From Lycocorax pyrrhopterus obiensis (Eukaryota; Chordata; Aves; Passeriformes; Paradisaeidae), in NCBI GenBank assembly GCA_014706295.1, contig JACSVZ010000004.1, forward strand, positions 5,944,965-6,008,964: DNA of 64,000 nucleotides, given 5' to 3'. Each line of letters starts with the position of its first letter. Position 1 is the first letter of the stretch. This document shows positions 1-12,000 of this stretch, piece by piece. A program made the translations under genes and the position numbers. A model generated the notes under the pieces. It was not told the origin of the DNA, searched no databases, and worked only from the letters and a program-made list of their open reading frames with translations.

Positions 1-3000
1 CACTGCGAAGAAAAGCATAAACCATCTACAAGTAATTTCAGCCTGCCACTGAAGCTATTCAAAAAGCATCCCAGCTCATTTGGTTTTAAAAAAGAGAAAC
101 AACCACCTTTCTTTGTTCAAAAACATCAGATTGTCTCTCAAAACATGGACTACACAAGACTGAATGATTCTTCCTAGGTGGTAAAACAGAAAATGTTAAC
201 TGCAGCAAGACCTTCAAATCTTGATCCTAGTGGCAGGGTCCTCACTAACATGGGGCTTGAACACATGAAAATGCACACAGGACGAGGCTCTGTGTCAGAT
301 CTGAGGTTCAAAGTTAAATGGTTCCTCTCTCTGAAAGCCAAGAAGAGGAAATTTGCAATTTTACCTTATGAAGTGTAATACAAAGGGCAATTTTTATGAT
401 GGTCATGACTCAAAAGAAGCCAAGTTTTTTCCTTTTTTTAAATAATGCATAAAAGTAAGTAATGAACCCCAGGAAATCTGCTTTGGGCATAGATCAAATC
501 CAGACCATCTATGCTGACAGAGAAAGTTTGGAGTGTTTGAAAACAGGAAAGATTAACGGAAACCGTTTTGTGACTTTAACTATTGCTACAAGGCATCCAT
601 TAAAATGCTACAGTACATTAAAATACATTAGCCTTAAGTTATTGCTGTATTAAAATATCCCTAAGGTGTAAAAATACAAGTATCAAAACACTGAAAAATC
701 ACTGCCTGCTGCTTTACCTGGTCACTGCCAGTCATGCGGGTTGGGTTCATATCTATGTCATTTTAACCCAATACATTTTGTTGGGGTTTTTTTCCATCTT
801 AATTGCCTGAAATTTGTTTATATTGCTATATTATGTTGTGCTTCTTGTTGCCGTTTCTGAGAGAAGGAAGCACACCTTCTGTGCTTTTCCAGGGAATTTA
901 GTCAAAGGAAACACATCAGCTGGGAGCACGCTGAACAAAATTGCCAGTGAGATGATGGATATCTACTGACAAGTTAAAAAGCAGATGGCTTTTGTCTCTA
1001 TTCCAACCTAACAGCAGAGAAAACTCCAATTACAATATCCTAAACTGCTAAGGTTATTCTCTATAAATGTGATCTCCACTTGGATGATTAGCCTAAAAAA
1101 AAAAAAAAAAAATCAGGCTCTTTTTAAAACTGGGTTCATCTACTAATCAGACAACCCAACAAGACAGCAGCAATCCAAAATGCAGCCAGTACGAATAAAA
1201 GGACACTCAGACAACACCAGCCCTGGCCTGTGCTGAGACTTTGCTGCAGTTTTATGGTCACAGCACCCATATGAACAAGGTTCCAAAAGTTTCCCTGGTA
1301 GTCCCCAGAACATAAAGCTCACAATGCCAATGTGAAAGTAAAAACAGTGTAGCATTTTAATTTAAAGAAATAAAAAGTATATGCTAGCCACTTTTTTTTC
1401 CCCCAACAACATCTGTCAAGGAATCTTTAACTAAGAAATGACCTCTTACATCCCATCTCTAACTAGGAAGACTATGGGCTCAAACCTTTTCTTAGCAATT
1501 TCTTTCTTTGAAGAAGGATCTAAAGTTTTCAATTAAGAAGATAAGTTTAAAGGGCTTTGAACAACAAACAACCACATGCCATGAAAAATAGGGGAGAAAA
1601 TTACCAAAGTGCCTATTTTGTATATAAAGGTCAGTGCTTCTGATATTTGCAGACCGAAAGACACTGTTTCACCCAAACAAATCCAGAAATTAATGGGGAT
1701 TTCAAGGGAAAGGAATGTATCCGCTCTGTGCAGCTGGAGTAGCAGGGATCTTTACTACTCACTTTACTTATTCCATCTTTCTTTCAGCAACTACTGAATT
1801 TGTGTACACTGGTCTGTGAAGAGCTCTGGAAGATGTACATATCTCAGATACGGAAGGAATGTGGTGGTGTTGCCCAAAAAGCCACAGCAATCAGATGCAG
1901 AGCAATCTCAGACCAGGACTGCTACTTTTAGATCCTCAAAGACAAATTTAAAAAGAGCAAAACCAGAAAAATGGCAAAAATGGCAAAGAGCTCATTCATG
2001 ACAAGTTCCCTCTCTCAAAACACACAACTCCTGGCAGCCACAATTTGGATGCCAGTTCAGGACACCCCCACATTTTGGTGTTTCCCTTTCTGCATCCGTG
2101 TCTGTGCTATGGGAGCTCTGTACTGTTCAAACAGAAAAAAAGTGAGGAAGAAAAATTAGTCTGGCAAGTTTTCAGCTGCTTTATGATTCAAACTCCTCTT
2201 TGTCTCCTGCAGCACAATGTTATTGACCCGATCTCTTTGCCCATGGAGCAGAGAGCATTTGGATCACATTGCTCATGTCTGCTTGCTAATCGCTCTCTGC
2301 TCTAATTTGCCTGATTATTTGGAGCCCTTGCACTCTAAATTCAACATGTTCAAACTCAACTTGGCATAAACTGATTACTTCTGTATCACTCCCACAACTG
2401 CTGGCAGCCAGGCAAATACCCCTTGTTTATAAAATGCCACCCTGAGGAGAGAGTGGCTGGAGGTGCTTCTACACGGCTACAAACAATAAGGGGCATTTCC
2501 CTACATGGTTACAAATAGGGGAAGCTGGAAGTTGTGCGTGTGCACAGTCAGACCCCTGCCCCAAGCTTTACAATTGCCTTCACACATGACCTAACCCTGT
2601 GAGCTTTCAGGGTGAGACTTTCAATCCTGATCCACTTGGAGTCAAGCTCAACCTCAGCAGATTCCTTCTGGGATAAATCTGGCCATACCTCTCTCCAGCA
2701 GCAGCAATCCTATAAAGGCAGCTGAGATTCCCCACAGCAGTGGGACCAGGCAATCACCCAGTACTTGTTGCCATCCTGTGCAGAGGGAGCCTCTTCTAAT
2801 TCCCTCTCCAGCTCAGCACCAAAGAAGGACAGGATTCTTTTCCTTTACACTTGCAGAAAACTGGTTTGCAAGCGGCAGTAGTTAAACTCATATGGCATTT
2901 TGAACCTCCCTATCATTTCTTAATACTTCTCATAAAATTTACAGGCATAAGTTGTGTCTTTATATCTGCAAATACAACATTCTTGAAGAACCCTCTGACC

Positions 3001-3920
3001 CTATTGGCTTTTGTGTTTTGTTTTTTCCTCTGGAAGATGATCACATTTTTCCTGAGACGAAAACAACTGCCAAGTAATTACATTTATAACGTATGTATTC
3101 TTTGGTAGATACTTTAAAAAATGGAGCTGGTATTTTTTCTCCTAAAGTCACATATACATTTAATCAGAAGCATCCAAATCACTTCAAATGAATAAACACC
3201 ACTGAGCTTGTTCTGTAGGAGTTCCATGTTTGACCAGGGGAGCTCCCAGAGCAGCTGAGCACTGTCAGTGCTGGAAACTCTGGGCTTTGACACAGGATGA
3301 GTAATGGAACTGGGAAGCAATGTGAGTGATCCATCTATTAGTGCCACTTGATATATGAAGTACTTTTCATATTAGAAACCCCTGCATTTTAACTACATTG
3401 CAATTACGCCGCACACCATAATAGCCATCAGCTCAACTCCAGCTACACAGTGAGCAGTTACCACACCTTTCCCACACTTAAATAAGGCGCAATTGCAGTT
3501 ATATCATCCTTATCACAATAGGGCTTTTTTTGAGTAATTAATGACTTTGATTAAAGCATGGCCAGGCTGCCTAAATGAGGCATTTTGGTGACAGATGAAG
3601 ACAAACAAGTATGTCACAAACCTGTGCCATGGTAGCCCTGCAAATATAAACCACAGGGCACTACAGAAATGCTTACAAAGCAACACAGAGTACTCAACAT
3701 TTTACGAGTGGGGCTGATGCAGAACGCACCAGACTGGCCCCTCTAATAATTGCAGATGCAACATAAAATTTTCATAATTTCTCAAATAATTAACAGGACC
3801 ATTTCCTATACACTGTACACTATGGTTCTTTGATTTTTTTCTCAAAGAAGTTCCACACAAATGAGATAAATAATTTTTACATACTTTCCCCCAGTCAGTT
3901 TCAATAAATGATATTGATTA
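1..3920. other. non-genic stretch, AT-leaning single-copy DNA
   Basis: I see no gene in this stretch. Open frames are under 100 codons, scattered over both strands, and several start only at GTG or TTG. Apart from an 18-base A run at 1095-1112 the sequence is unmarked. It contains many ordinary AT-rich words and poly-A-like stretches but no recognisable repeat family, promoter-like CpG patch or splice-flanked open frame. Confidence 0.6.
1095..1112 (+). repeat. poly-A run (18 A)
   Basis: An uninterrupted run of 18 A follows GCCT and precedes TCAGG. It could be the tail of an old retroposed sequence on the plus strand, but nothing upstream is recognisable as a SINE, a CR1 or a processed transcript (CR1 elements do not end in poly-A). 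A simple mononucleotide tract is the safest call. Confidence 0.85.
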
Positions 3921-3950
3921 GTTTAATTTCATTAATAAATGAAATTAAAC
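3921..3950. repeat. perfect inverted repeat, 13-bp arms, 4-nt loop
   Basis: The left arm GTTTAATTTCATT (3921-3933) is the exact reverse complement of the right arm AATGAAATTAAAC (3938-3950), separated by AATA. The hairpin is AT-rich (3 G:C pairs of 13). It could extrude as a cruciform or fold in RNA, but its arms are too short for a microRNA precursor. No function is shown. Confidence 0.9.
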
Positions 3951-4165
3951 CACTTATGAATAGTGAATGTCAATCCAAGTCACCCGGGCTTAGCAGTCTC
4001 AGTCCTAATGCCTCCCTAAGTCTTTGGCATAACCACACACACTGAGCCCACATGTACTCACAGTTCCACTGATTCATTACTTGGGCAAAGCTGCATTTCT
4101 TCTGTACTTAAAAATATCTCCATTTGGTTGATACAAGAGCCATTCAATATCTGGCTAATTTTAAT

Positions 4166-4196
4166 CCCCCTCCCCCCCCCCCCCCCCCCCCCCCCC
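4166..4196 (+). repeat. poly-C tract (C5-T-C25)
   Basis: Five C, one T and then 25 uninterrupted C (4172-4196). On the minus strand this is a G25 run, able to form G-quadruplexes, with i-motif potential on the plus strand. Such tracts are length-unstable and error-prone in sequencing, so the exact length is uncertain. It falls in a non-genic stretch; the minus-strand open frame reading through it as poly-glycine is not credible as a gene. Confidence 0.9.
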
Positions 4197-7174
4197 AGAA
4201 CACTAATAGAGAAAAGAACAAGCCCAGTCAAGGATAGGAACAACTGAGATACCCACAGGTACATAATGGGTAATTTTAGCAGTACAATAGCCTGCCTGGC
4301 TGACCAGGGGGATTTCAGGATACAGGGAAAGAGGCTGGCTTTTTTTGAGAGCAACTGCTACACAGAGCCAGGGTACAAATAAAACAAGGAACCAATTCAC
4401 TGATCTCTGCTCAGAGAATTCAGCTGCCCTCACACAAAAAACTGCCTTTCCCCATCAGGGCACAAAGACACTTCATGTGGCATATCAGAGTGAACTGCAG
4501 GAGGAGGCTCAGTCTGCTGGCATCACTCAGAGGACAGTGATGGGAACATGACATCCTAGGAATTAAGGCAAAGTGCCCCTCAGGAAGAGGGGCTCAGTGA
4601 AGCACCAGGCAGACCCCTGCTGCCTTGTCTAACCTCCCCCAGCCCCAGGCATGTCCTGACTAGAAAGGGATTGTAGGCTCACAAGTCATAATTCATGAGC
4701 AGTGTTTCTCTTGGACATGTTGAGATAAATTCCACCCTGTAGTTCTGATTACACTGCATTTCCAGACAGGAGACAGAACACAAATATCCTTTGAAGCTGT
4801 AAAATTCCTGCTCCTGGTGTTTTACTGTTCATTTTGTTGAGATTGTGGAATCTCTACAACTACCATGACTACGCCATCTCTCTGATTTTCAAAAATGTTT
4901 CAGCCTTTGGAAAACGTCACCCTTAATTTAAGTGCAGTGTCAGAACTGGCTCCTCTTTGGGAAAACACAGCAGGCACATGCACAGTTATCATCTTCCTTG
5001 AATTACCTTCAGAGGAAGTAGAATATAACCCTTTGAGAGAAGCCTTGTGATTGCAGCACCTAGATAATGTTACCTCTCTTCTTCATAAGTGGCGAAAAAT
5101 CGATGAGCTTGACTAAATTAATTTACTTCAATCTCAGCTCCTGTCAATAGCAAACACATTATTTGAGCTGGGGCTCTGTTCAGTGAGCTATAGATACAGT
5201 CAATAATTCATCAGTAAATGCTGGCTCCAAAGTGAGGCTTCTTAGGTGTCTAAATCACTGTCTCAAACGATGCATATTTTGTATGTAATGCAACCCGCAT
5301 TTGGGCTGGTTTTCTGGATAGAACATCAACACATCTCCACTCCTGTCATTCCAGTTTTAACACAGGCTTCTCCCTAAGCACACCCAGGCCACGGCTAGCT
5401 GTCCAAAACCCAGGACTGCCTCCCTCTCTGACAAGTATCTTGTCATTGGAATATGAAGTTAAATTCCTGCATTCTTAGCCCAGCTCTCTCATCTGTCCCC
5501 TTTACAGCATGGTGGCAAGAAGTGATTGATTTATGGTGCCTCTAAACCACGCTTCTGGAGATGCAAAGAGAGACAGAGCTTCGAGTCTCCACTTCCTCAG
5601 TGTGTCCTTCAGGTCACTACATCAAAGCAGACAATGCTGTTCCCTGCTTTAAGGGAGTGTAATCCAATTGCCCACAGCCAGGAAGACAAATGAGGCGTTA
5701 AGAAGCAATAGCTCCGGGCTGTAATTCTCCAACAGCGCTGAGCCAAGCTCTAGGTAGGTACTTCTACCTGGGAGAGAGGTAAGGCTTCATTGATGCTCTT
5801 TCTGATTATCTTTCAGCTAATGAAAGAATGCTGGTATTTGCATGCTTTAGACAACACACATGACTTTGGATATCAAGCACATTTTAGAGTCTCATTGCTA
5901 CCAAACCCAACTGTGCCAAGTCAGGAAACGTTGGTGCCAACTTGTTGTTGTGCCTGAGACACCCCTGGCTGAGTCAGTGGCACTGGCTGATACAGAAGGA
6001 AATGGAGTGAAGATCCCCCAGGACCCCGCTTGGCTCTTGGACACAGCAGCTCAGCCCAGGGCTGGGGATCTGCTGTCAGCAGCTCATGGGACAGAAACTC
6101 AGCCTCAGATTGCTCCGAGCAGCTTTTGGGAACAACAAACAGCAAAGGGGCAGGGGTAAATTCAAACATTTATCTTGTCCTTCAGTAAACTGGCACAGAG
6201 CCATGGGAATCAATGAGACAGAGCTCATTTACAGCCCCACAGGCTCGGACCTACTGTTTGCTGAGTAATATTTGCAAGCTTCTAAGATATCACAAACTAC
6301 AAGAATTCCTCTCCCTCCCAACAGCTGAGAGATAAATCTCTCCATGTACACATCAATTTACAACACAAATAACACCTTCCAACGGGATACACTTATGCTG
6401 CTGCTTGGCAAGGAACACCAGTGCATGCAATGGATGATCCACTGCCTGTGCTGGAGGAACCAGAGTTCAATTACATTGACTTCTGGGCAGTAATGATTTT
6501 GTCCAAGGTGTTTAAGGTTAGTCACGTGTAAGTGCCTTGCTGAACCCAGGCATCCATCATTTGTGTGTCTCAAGCTCTCAGACCACCTGATCTTTCCCTG
6601 CAAACAAACCAACCCCTGCACAAACCACCTTGTGCTATTTCCTTCTCATAAAAGTGGTAGAAAAAGAAATGGGTTTGTTGGTTTGTAGTCATTTAATATT
6701 AATATGAAAGAGCTCTTTTCCCCCAGTTCTCCACCAGGTTTAAAATTTTAGCAATGAGGAATTGCTTTAAAATACTGTGATGTAAAATGCAAGCCTAGTA
6801 ACCCAGACAAAACACAGTCACCAAGTTATGGGGTTTGGCAAATTACACAGCTTTTTTTCAACTCCTTCTGTTCTAGCTGACAAGAGAGCACAATGGAGGG
6901 CAGAGGGAAGAGGAGGGGAAGGTGTATCCTTGTGTTTTTATCATCAGAAGAGAATGAAAGGACAGTTATGGTACAGCACAGGGCAGGGTGAGTTCTGTCC
7001 ATCTCTCCCTGCAGTTGTGGGATGCGGGAATTGCTACCAAAGCACTGAACACTTCTGTTTTCATCCTAACACCAGAACAGAAATTACTGCTTCAACATTA
7101 GCCAGATTCAAATGACATTAAATGTCACTGTCAGATGTTATTTTTCCCTTGCCAGAAATATGTCCAATTAACAT
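4197..7174. other. non-genic stretch
   Basis: No gene or recognisable repeat is visible. Overlapping open frames on opposite strands near 5860-6270 are short, have no splice-site framing, and do not resemble a known family. A small imperfect hairpin around AGGTAG...CTACCT near 5750-5770 is the only local structure noticed. Confidence 0.55.
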
Positions 7175-7194
7175 AAAAATCAGACATTTAACAT

Positions 7195-7235
7195 GCAGAT
7201 GAATTAAATAATTAGCTAGCTAATGCAAATATCAT
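7195..7235. promoter_or_regulatory. putative homeodomain/POU motif cluster
   Basis: The stretch contains a perfect 14-bp palindrome, ATTAGCTAGCTAAT (7211-7224), which places two homeodomain TAAT cores in inverted orientation. It overlaps an exact octamer, ATGCAAAT (7223-7230), the classic POU/Oct motif. GAATTAAATAATTAG lies just before it. Such dense TAAT/octamer packing is common in conserved developmental enhancers, but AT-rich DNA also gives it by chance. Enhancer function is inference; conservation is unknown from this sequence alone. Confidence 0.3.
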
Positions 7236-8540
7236 CTTGACACTATTAACCCTGCAGCAAATAGATCCTGGTTTGTACCACAAACTTCAGACCCACACTC
7301 TTCCCCTTCAGTTTGGAACTTTCTGATAATTTATATGTAGAGGTGTTTATCACAAATATCTGGCCTGTTTTCCAAACACAAACTCTGCCATGATTTGTCT
7401 GAGAACCACCTCCTTTTCCTGGGGTCTATAGACACCACAGAAGCCATGACTGAGCATCTCCTGCAGCTCTACAGCCTCATAAATCACAGCTGCAAATTTG
7501 TGACCCCATTGGAATCAGAGAATTTGCAAGGAAGAAACCAAGAAATTCAGCTAGAAGTGAGAAAGGCAAGGGAGCTACCAAGAATAAACTCTACTTGCAC
7601 TTGAAAAACAGAAATTAGACCTTATTCCAACAGCAGCTTTCTTTATCCTGCCAAGAGAAGCAGCTTCATTGCCGAGGCAAGAGGGGCCCCATCTCATTAA
7701 AAGCTGTCCTGGACACCCTTGGACACATCTGTAATTGGGAGTGTTCAGGCGTTGTTTGCTGTGAACAAACCCCAGTAGATACTGGCTCCAGAAATTGCTG
7801 TCATTTGATAGGCCTGTGCTTGGGCTCCTGCTGCTGGCAGTCTCTCTCCTAAATAATTAAAGATGAAGAATGGTTTCTCTGTTGGTAATTCCTCTAAAAA
7901 ATGGGATATTTGGAAGTGTAGTCCTTGAAAGCATGCTGTCCTTATTACTAGAGAAAAGATGACATTGGGCAGAGCCTGAAGCACTGTAAAACACTCATCC
8001 TTGCTCTGATTTCCTTAAAAAGATGCCACCTAAGAATTTTCAAAGTTACGTGGGGGCTGCAAAATGATTGAATGGTTTGTTTAAGAAAACACAAATGTGG
8101 CCACAGAAATTAGTACAGGATGGGGAATAAGTATTTAGAAATCAAACGGATCTCCTGGGGCTCTGCTTTTGTTTGGTTTTATCCTGAAGTGGAAAACCTG
8201 AATACTGCACACTGAAGAGCATCTACGTTTAGGTACAATCCTGCCTGGATACCTGTGCCAGTAATTATCACTGTCAGGCAGGATGAAGTGCTGTACTGGA
8301 TTTGTCTGCATTTGCTGTTTTCCTCGTTGAGGCCATTTTGGCTGAAAATTCTCACACGGAGTTTCTGCCACAAGCACAATTAGCTGGAAATATTTAGGCA
8401 AGAGGGAAGCAGCTGCTGCCAATGGAAATGCTCACTAAGTGTAAGATGCTTCCAAACCTTGCCCCAACTTCCCTCCAAAAATTAGCTTGAACTTTCCCCC
8501 CCTTACTCGTCCTACAAAAATCTTGGGGATCAGGGCAGGG
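7236..8540. other. non-genic stretch before the minisatellite
   Basis: No gene is recognised. Two overlapping minus-strand frames near 8135-8422 are short and not family-like. The sequence is ordinary mixed composition up to the abrupt start of the 40-bp repeat array. Confidence 0.55.
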
Positions 8541-9006
8541 AGTGACAAAGGGGGAAAACCCGGACTGGATTTTGCCTGGAAACCGGAATGGGGGAAAACC
8601 CGGACTGGATTTTACCTGGAAACCGAAATGGGGGAAAACCCGGACTGGATTTTGCCTGGAAACCGGAATGGGGGAAAACCCGGACTGGATTTTACCTGGA
8701 AACCGGAATGGGGGAAAACCCGGACTGGATTTTGCCTGGAAACCGGAATGGGGAAAAACCCGGACTGGATTTTACCTGGAAACCGGAATGGGGGGAAACT
8801 CAGGCTGGATTTTGCCTGGAAACCAGAATGGGGGAAAACTCGGACTGGATTTTGCCTGGAAACTGGAATAGGAGAAAACCCGGAATGGATTTTGCCTGGA
8901 AAGTGGAATGCAGGAAAACCTGGATTGGATTCCCGCTGGAAACGGGAATGGGGAAAAACCCAGACTGGATTTTGCCTGGAAACCAGAATGGGGGAAAAAT
9001 CCAGAG
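8541..9006. repeat. 40-bp minisatellite, about 11.7 copies
   Basis: Tandem array of a 40-bp unit beginning AACCGGAATGGGGG and ending GGATTTTGCCTGGA. Copies start at 8541, 8581, 8621 and so on to 8981; the last is partial. Copies 2-6 are nearly identical; copies 7-11 carry more substitutions, and copy 10 (8901-8940) is the most diverged (CCCGCTGGA instead of TTGCCTGGA). Position 34 of the unit alternates G,A,G,A,G,A,G in copies 1-7, marking an 80-bp dimeric higher-order unit. Because 40 is not a multiple of 3, every forward frame reads the same roughly 40-residue periodic peptide in shifted phase, which explains the overlapping 180-, 141- and 109-codon frames; these are artefacts of a stop-free repeat, not genes. 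The A4 and T4 runs separated by GC-rich spacers recall the about 41-bp avian CNM/PO41-type tandem repeats; that resemblance is from memory. Confidence 0.95.
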
Positions 9007-12000
9007 CAGATGAGTTCTACAAGTTTTGAATGGATAATCAATAGATACCTAGAACGCCATTCCTTTGAAAGCTTTATCCAGATTTTGGCTTTGATTTTCA
9101 TTTCATTTTTCCAACAGAAGGGAAATTTTTTACCTTTGTGAGGCTGATCTTACTTTTACTAATGCCAACAGAAAGAAATTAATTTCCATGGGAGCGGTGT
9201 CTCAATTTTCATCGGCAATGTCACCTCACATCATGAAGTCTTCCATTTGCTGTAAGAGCAGAGCCACAGGTATTTGCACTGGAGCCAATGGGAAACCTTC
9301 TCCCTTTTGTTTCAATGGACTTCCCAAGCCCAGACTGTCCCATTAGTTTTGTAAGATTCAAGGACCAGGAATTTCAACAAAACCTTAAGATAACAACACG
9401 TTTAACATAAGCCAATATAACCCACCCACCCTTTATGTTGCTGCCTCCCTTCTCTTCTGCAAAGGGCCTTGATTCCAAGTCTAAACATTCCCAAAAATCC
9501 CACAACAACAAGCCGCTTCCATTACTCTCTCATGTGCTGCATTTCCCATTTCCTAACGCCACAGGACTGTTACGGAGATTCACGCTTAGATTTTTAGCAG
9601 CTCTGGATGTGAAGGGGGGTTTATGACTTTTGGGAGTTGAACTGTAAAATCCCAGCCTGCTGAGGACCTTTTTTAACATCCCACCTCTCCTCTCAAGCTT
9701 TAGGATGAAAGACACCCCTTCACCTGCAACATCCTTCCAAGAGCAGTGATGAAAATCAGCTCTTTGCTGTCTCAGAAACAAGAGGCCAAGTTCTCCTGCT
9801 AAATATGCATCTCCATGGAAACAAGTAGCTGCTCTACCCCTCCGGCCTAAGGCAAGCAGGACTAGGGAAAATTACACCAGTTCTGCTGCGCCTCAATTAG
9901 GAACAAAATCAGCCACAGCTTCACAATATTATTACTCCCTGCACTGTTCTCGTGCCACAGACAGAAATTTCATCTCTGCTTTTGAGGAAGAGGCTGAGGA
10001 GACAGTAGTGCTCTCACAGCCCCCCCATAAATTTTGGGATTTTGCTAGTTTGGTTTTTTTTTCCTAATGGTTGCCAGGATGAGCTCAGCTGCCCCAGCCA
10101 GACTTCCTGTTTGTTCCTGATGGTTCTGGCAGCTCAATGGCAGGCAAGGTCGAATACTAAACACAATTAGCTGCTCCACACAGAAATTAATCCCAGCTAT
10201 CTCCCATTTAGTGGAAGCCCCTCGCAATTAAAAAGCACTTCTGAATGAAGTGACTTGCAGCCAGGAATAAAAATTTCCCTGGTTGTTGTTATCGAGGGAC
10301 ACATACTCATTCCAATCCAGAGCTATGTGGACAGAATGTGAACAGCAGGAATGTAAAAACAAATCACAAAGCAAATCAAAGGAATTTTTACCACCACCAC
10401 CACCACACCCCCAAACTCAACCAACACCAACCCAAACTTGGCATTTCATTTTAGAGCAAATGTTTGGAAAACAAAAACCAAAGTCAAATGCTATTTGGTA
10501 TGGGGCAAGCAGGTTACTGCTAGGTAAGCACAGTCTCCTTCACTCCATGGAAAATTGCATTAAATTTTTTCCGTGATTTAAGGAACATTTGAAGATATTT
10601 CTAGCTGGACAAAACCAACCAACCAGCCCTCAAAAGCTTCACGTTTCCATCTCAACAGATCCTGCTATTGCATTGACAAAGTTTCTCCAGAAGAGCTGAA
10701 GGTTTGAGGGGATTTTTTGGCGCCTCCCTTCAACCCCCCTCAAACCCATATTTCTGGCTGTAAACCACACTCCACTCAAGCACAGATTTACCTGTACCAG
10801 CACCTGACAAGATTTGGGGGATAAATCATGGCTTGACTTTGTTCAGGCATCTGAGCTGGAGTTGTGGTGAGCTCTCAGCATGATGCGTTTCTGTGTCATT
10901 TCCTGTACATGGCTGATTGATCCCCCTGTGCTCACATTCATTAACTTCAGCTGAATGATTTTTATGAAGAATACTTGTATGTTGCTCAATCTGCTTCCTG
11001 TTTAGAGGAAAACAGCCACTCTTAAAAATGTTTTTAATCAATTCTTTTTTTCAGAGGCATTGTGATAGCTGCTGTTAAAAAAATAAAAATAAAGCTCCTG
11101 CTCTATATGGCAAGGCAGAAAGGGAGAGAGATCATTTACAACGACATTTTGTAAGGAAAAAAGGCAATTAAAACTGGAAATAGGGGGTTAAAAAAAGTTA
11201 GATACCTCAGCAGCATATTTGATCAGAAGACATATTTTTGTTTGTTTAACATCTAAGGCCAGGTACTGGTTTGCAGACATCTGTGGAGCCCTGGTGAAAT
11301 AAATGCAGCTGAACCAAAGATACCAGCCGATGATAAAATCTATCATGTCTGGTGCACTCCGAGGGAATATTAAAGTAGATAATGAGCAATATAGATCACT
11401 GTGATGGTGCTGCTGTAATCCAACAGCAGAGATCTTGTCCCTTCACATCCCTGAGAGCTGCTCATGCTGGTGCTAAGCAGAGCTGTCACATCTCCCTGCC
11501 TGAGGTTTGTTAGTGTAGGAGGAAAAAGGACATAAAAAACCCAACCAAACCCAAACACCAAACCTCATTTTGATTTAAGGTTTAAACGTGCCAGCCTATC
11601 AGACAGGCCTGACAGGTGATTAAATGTTTTGCTGTTCTGACTGGAGGCACAGGGGAAATGCTTTTCTTCCAGGACCACGGTGTGTATGTTGTATTGTGCA
11701 GCCCCTAGGGAAACAGCTGAGAGAGGAAGGCATTAGTCAGAAGGGAAAGGGCTTATTTGGTTATGAACCTGGATGTGCCGGATGAGAGTAAAAGCATGAA
11801 GCAGTACAGATTTGGGAGAAAATACAGCATAGTATGGATTATAATGCATGACACATAACTCATAATAATTGAAATAAATGCAGGATAAAATACTTCAGGC
11901 CCTTGAAAAACTTTGCTCTGAGTAACTTTAGAAGGCAAGCGTGTGCATTTTGCTCACAGAGTGGCTTTTTTCCCACTCCACACCCACGAGGTGCACATAC

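Noticed and set aside
1095..1112. Poly-A run as the tail of a processed pseudogene
   Set aside because: Nothing upstream reads as a degraded coding sequence and no flanking target-site duplication was seen.
8487..9029. 180-codon repetitive open frame (and overlapping 141-, 109-codon frames)
   Set aside because: They are frame-shifted readings of the same 40-bp minisatellite, whose unit happens to lack stops; three parallel frames cannot all be genes and none has non-repeat coding sequence around it.
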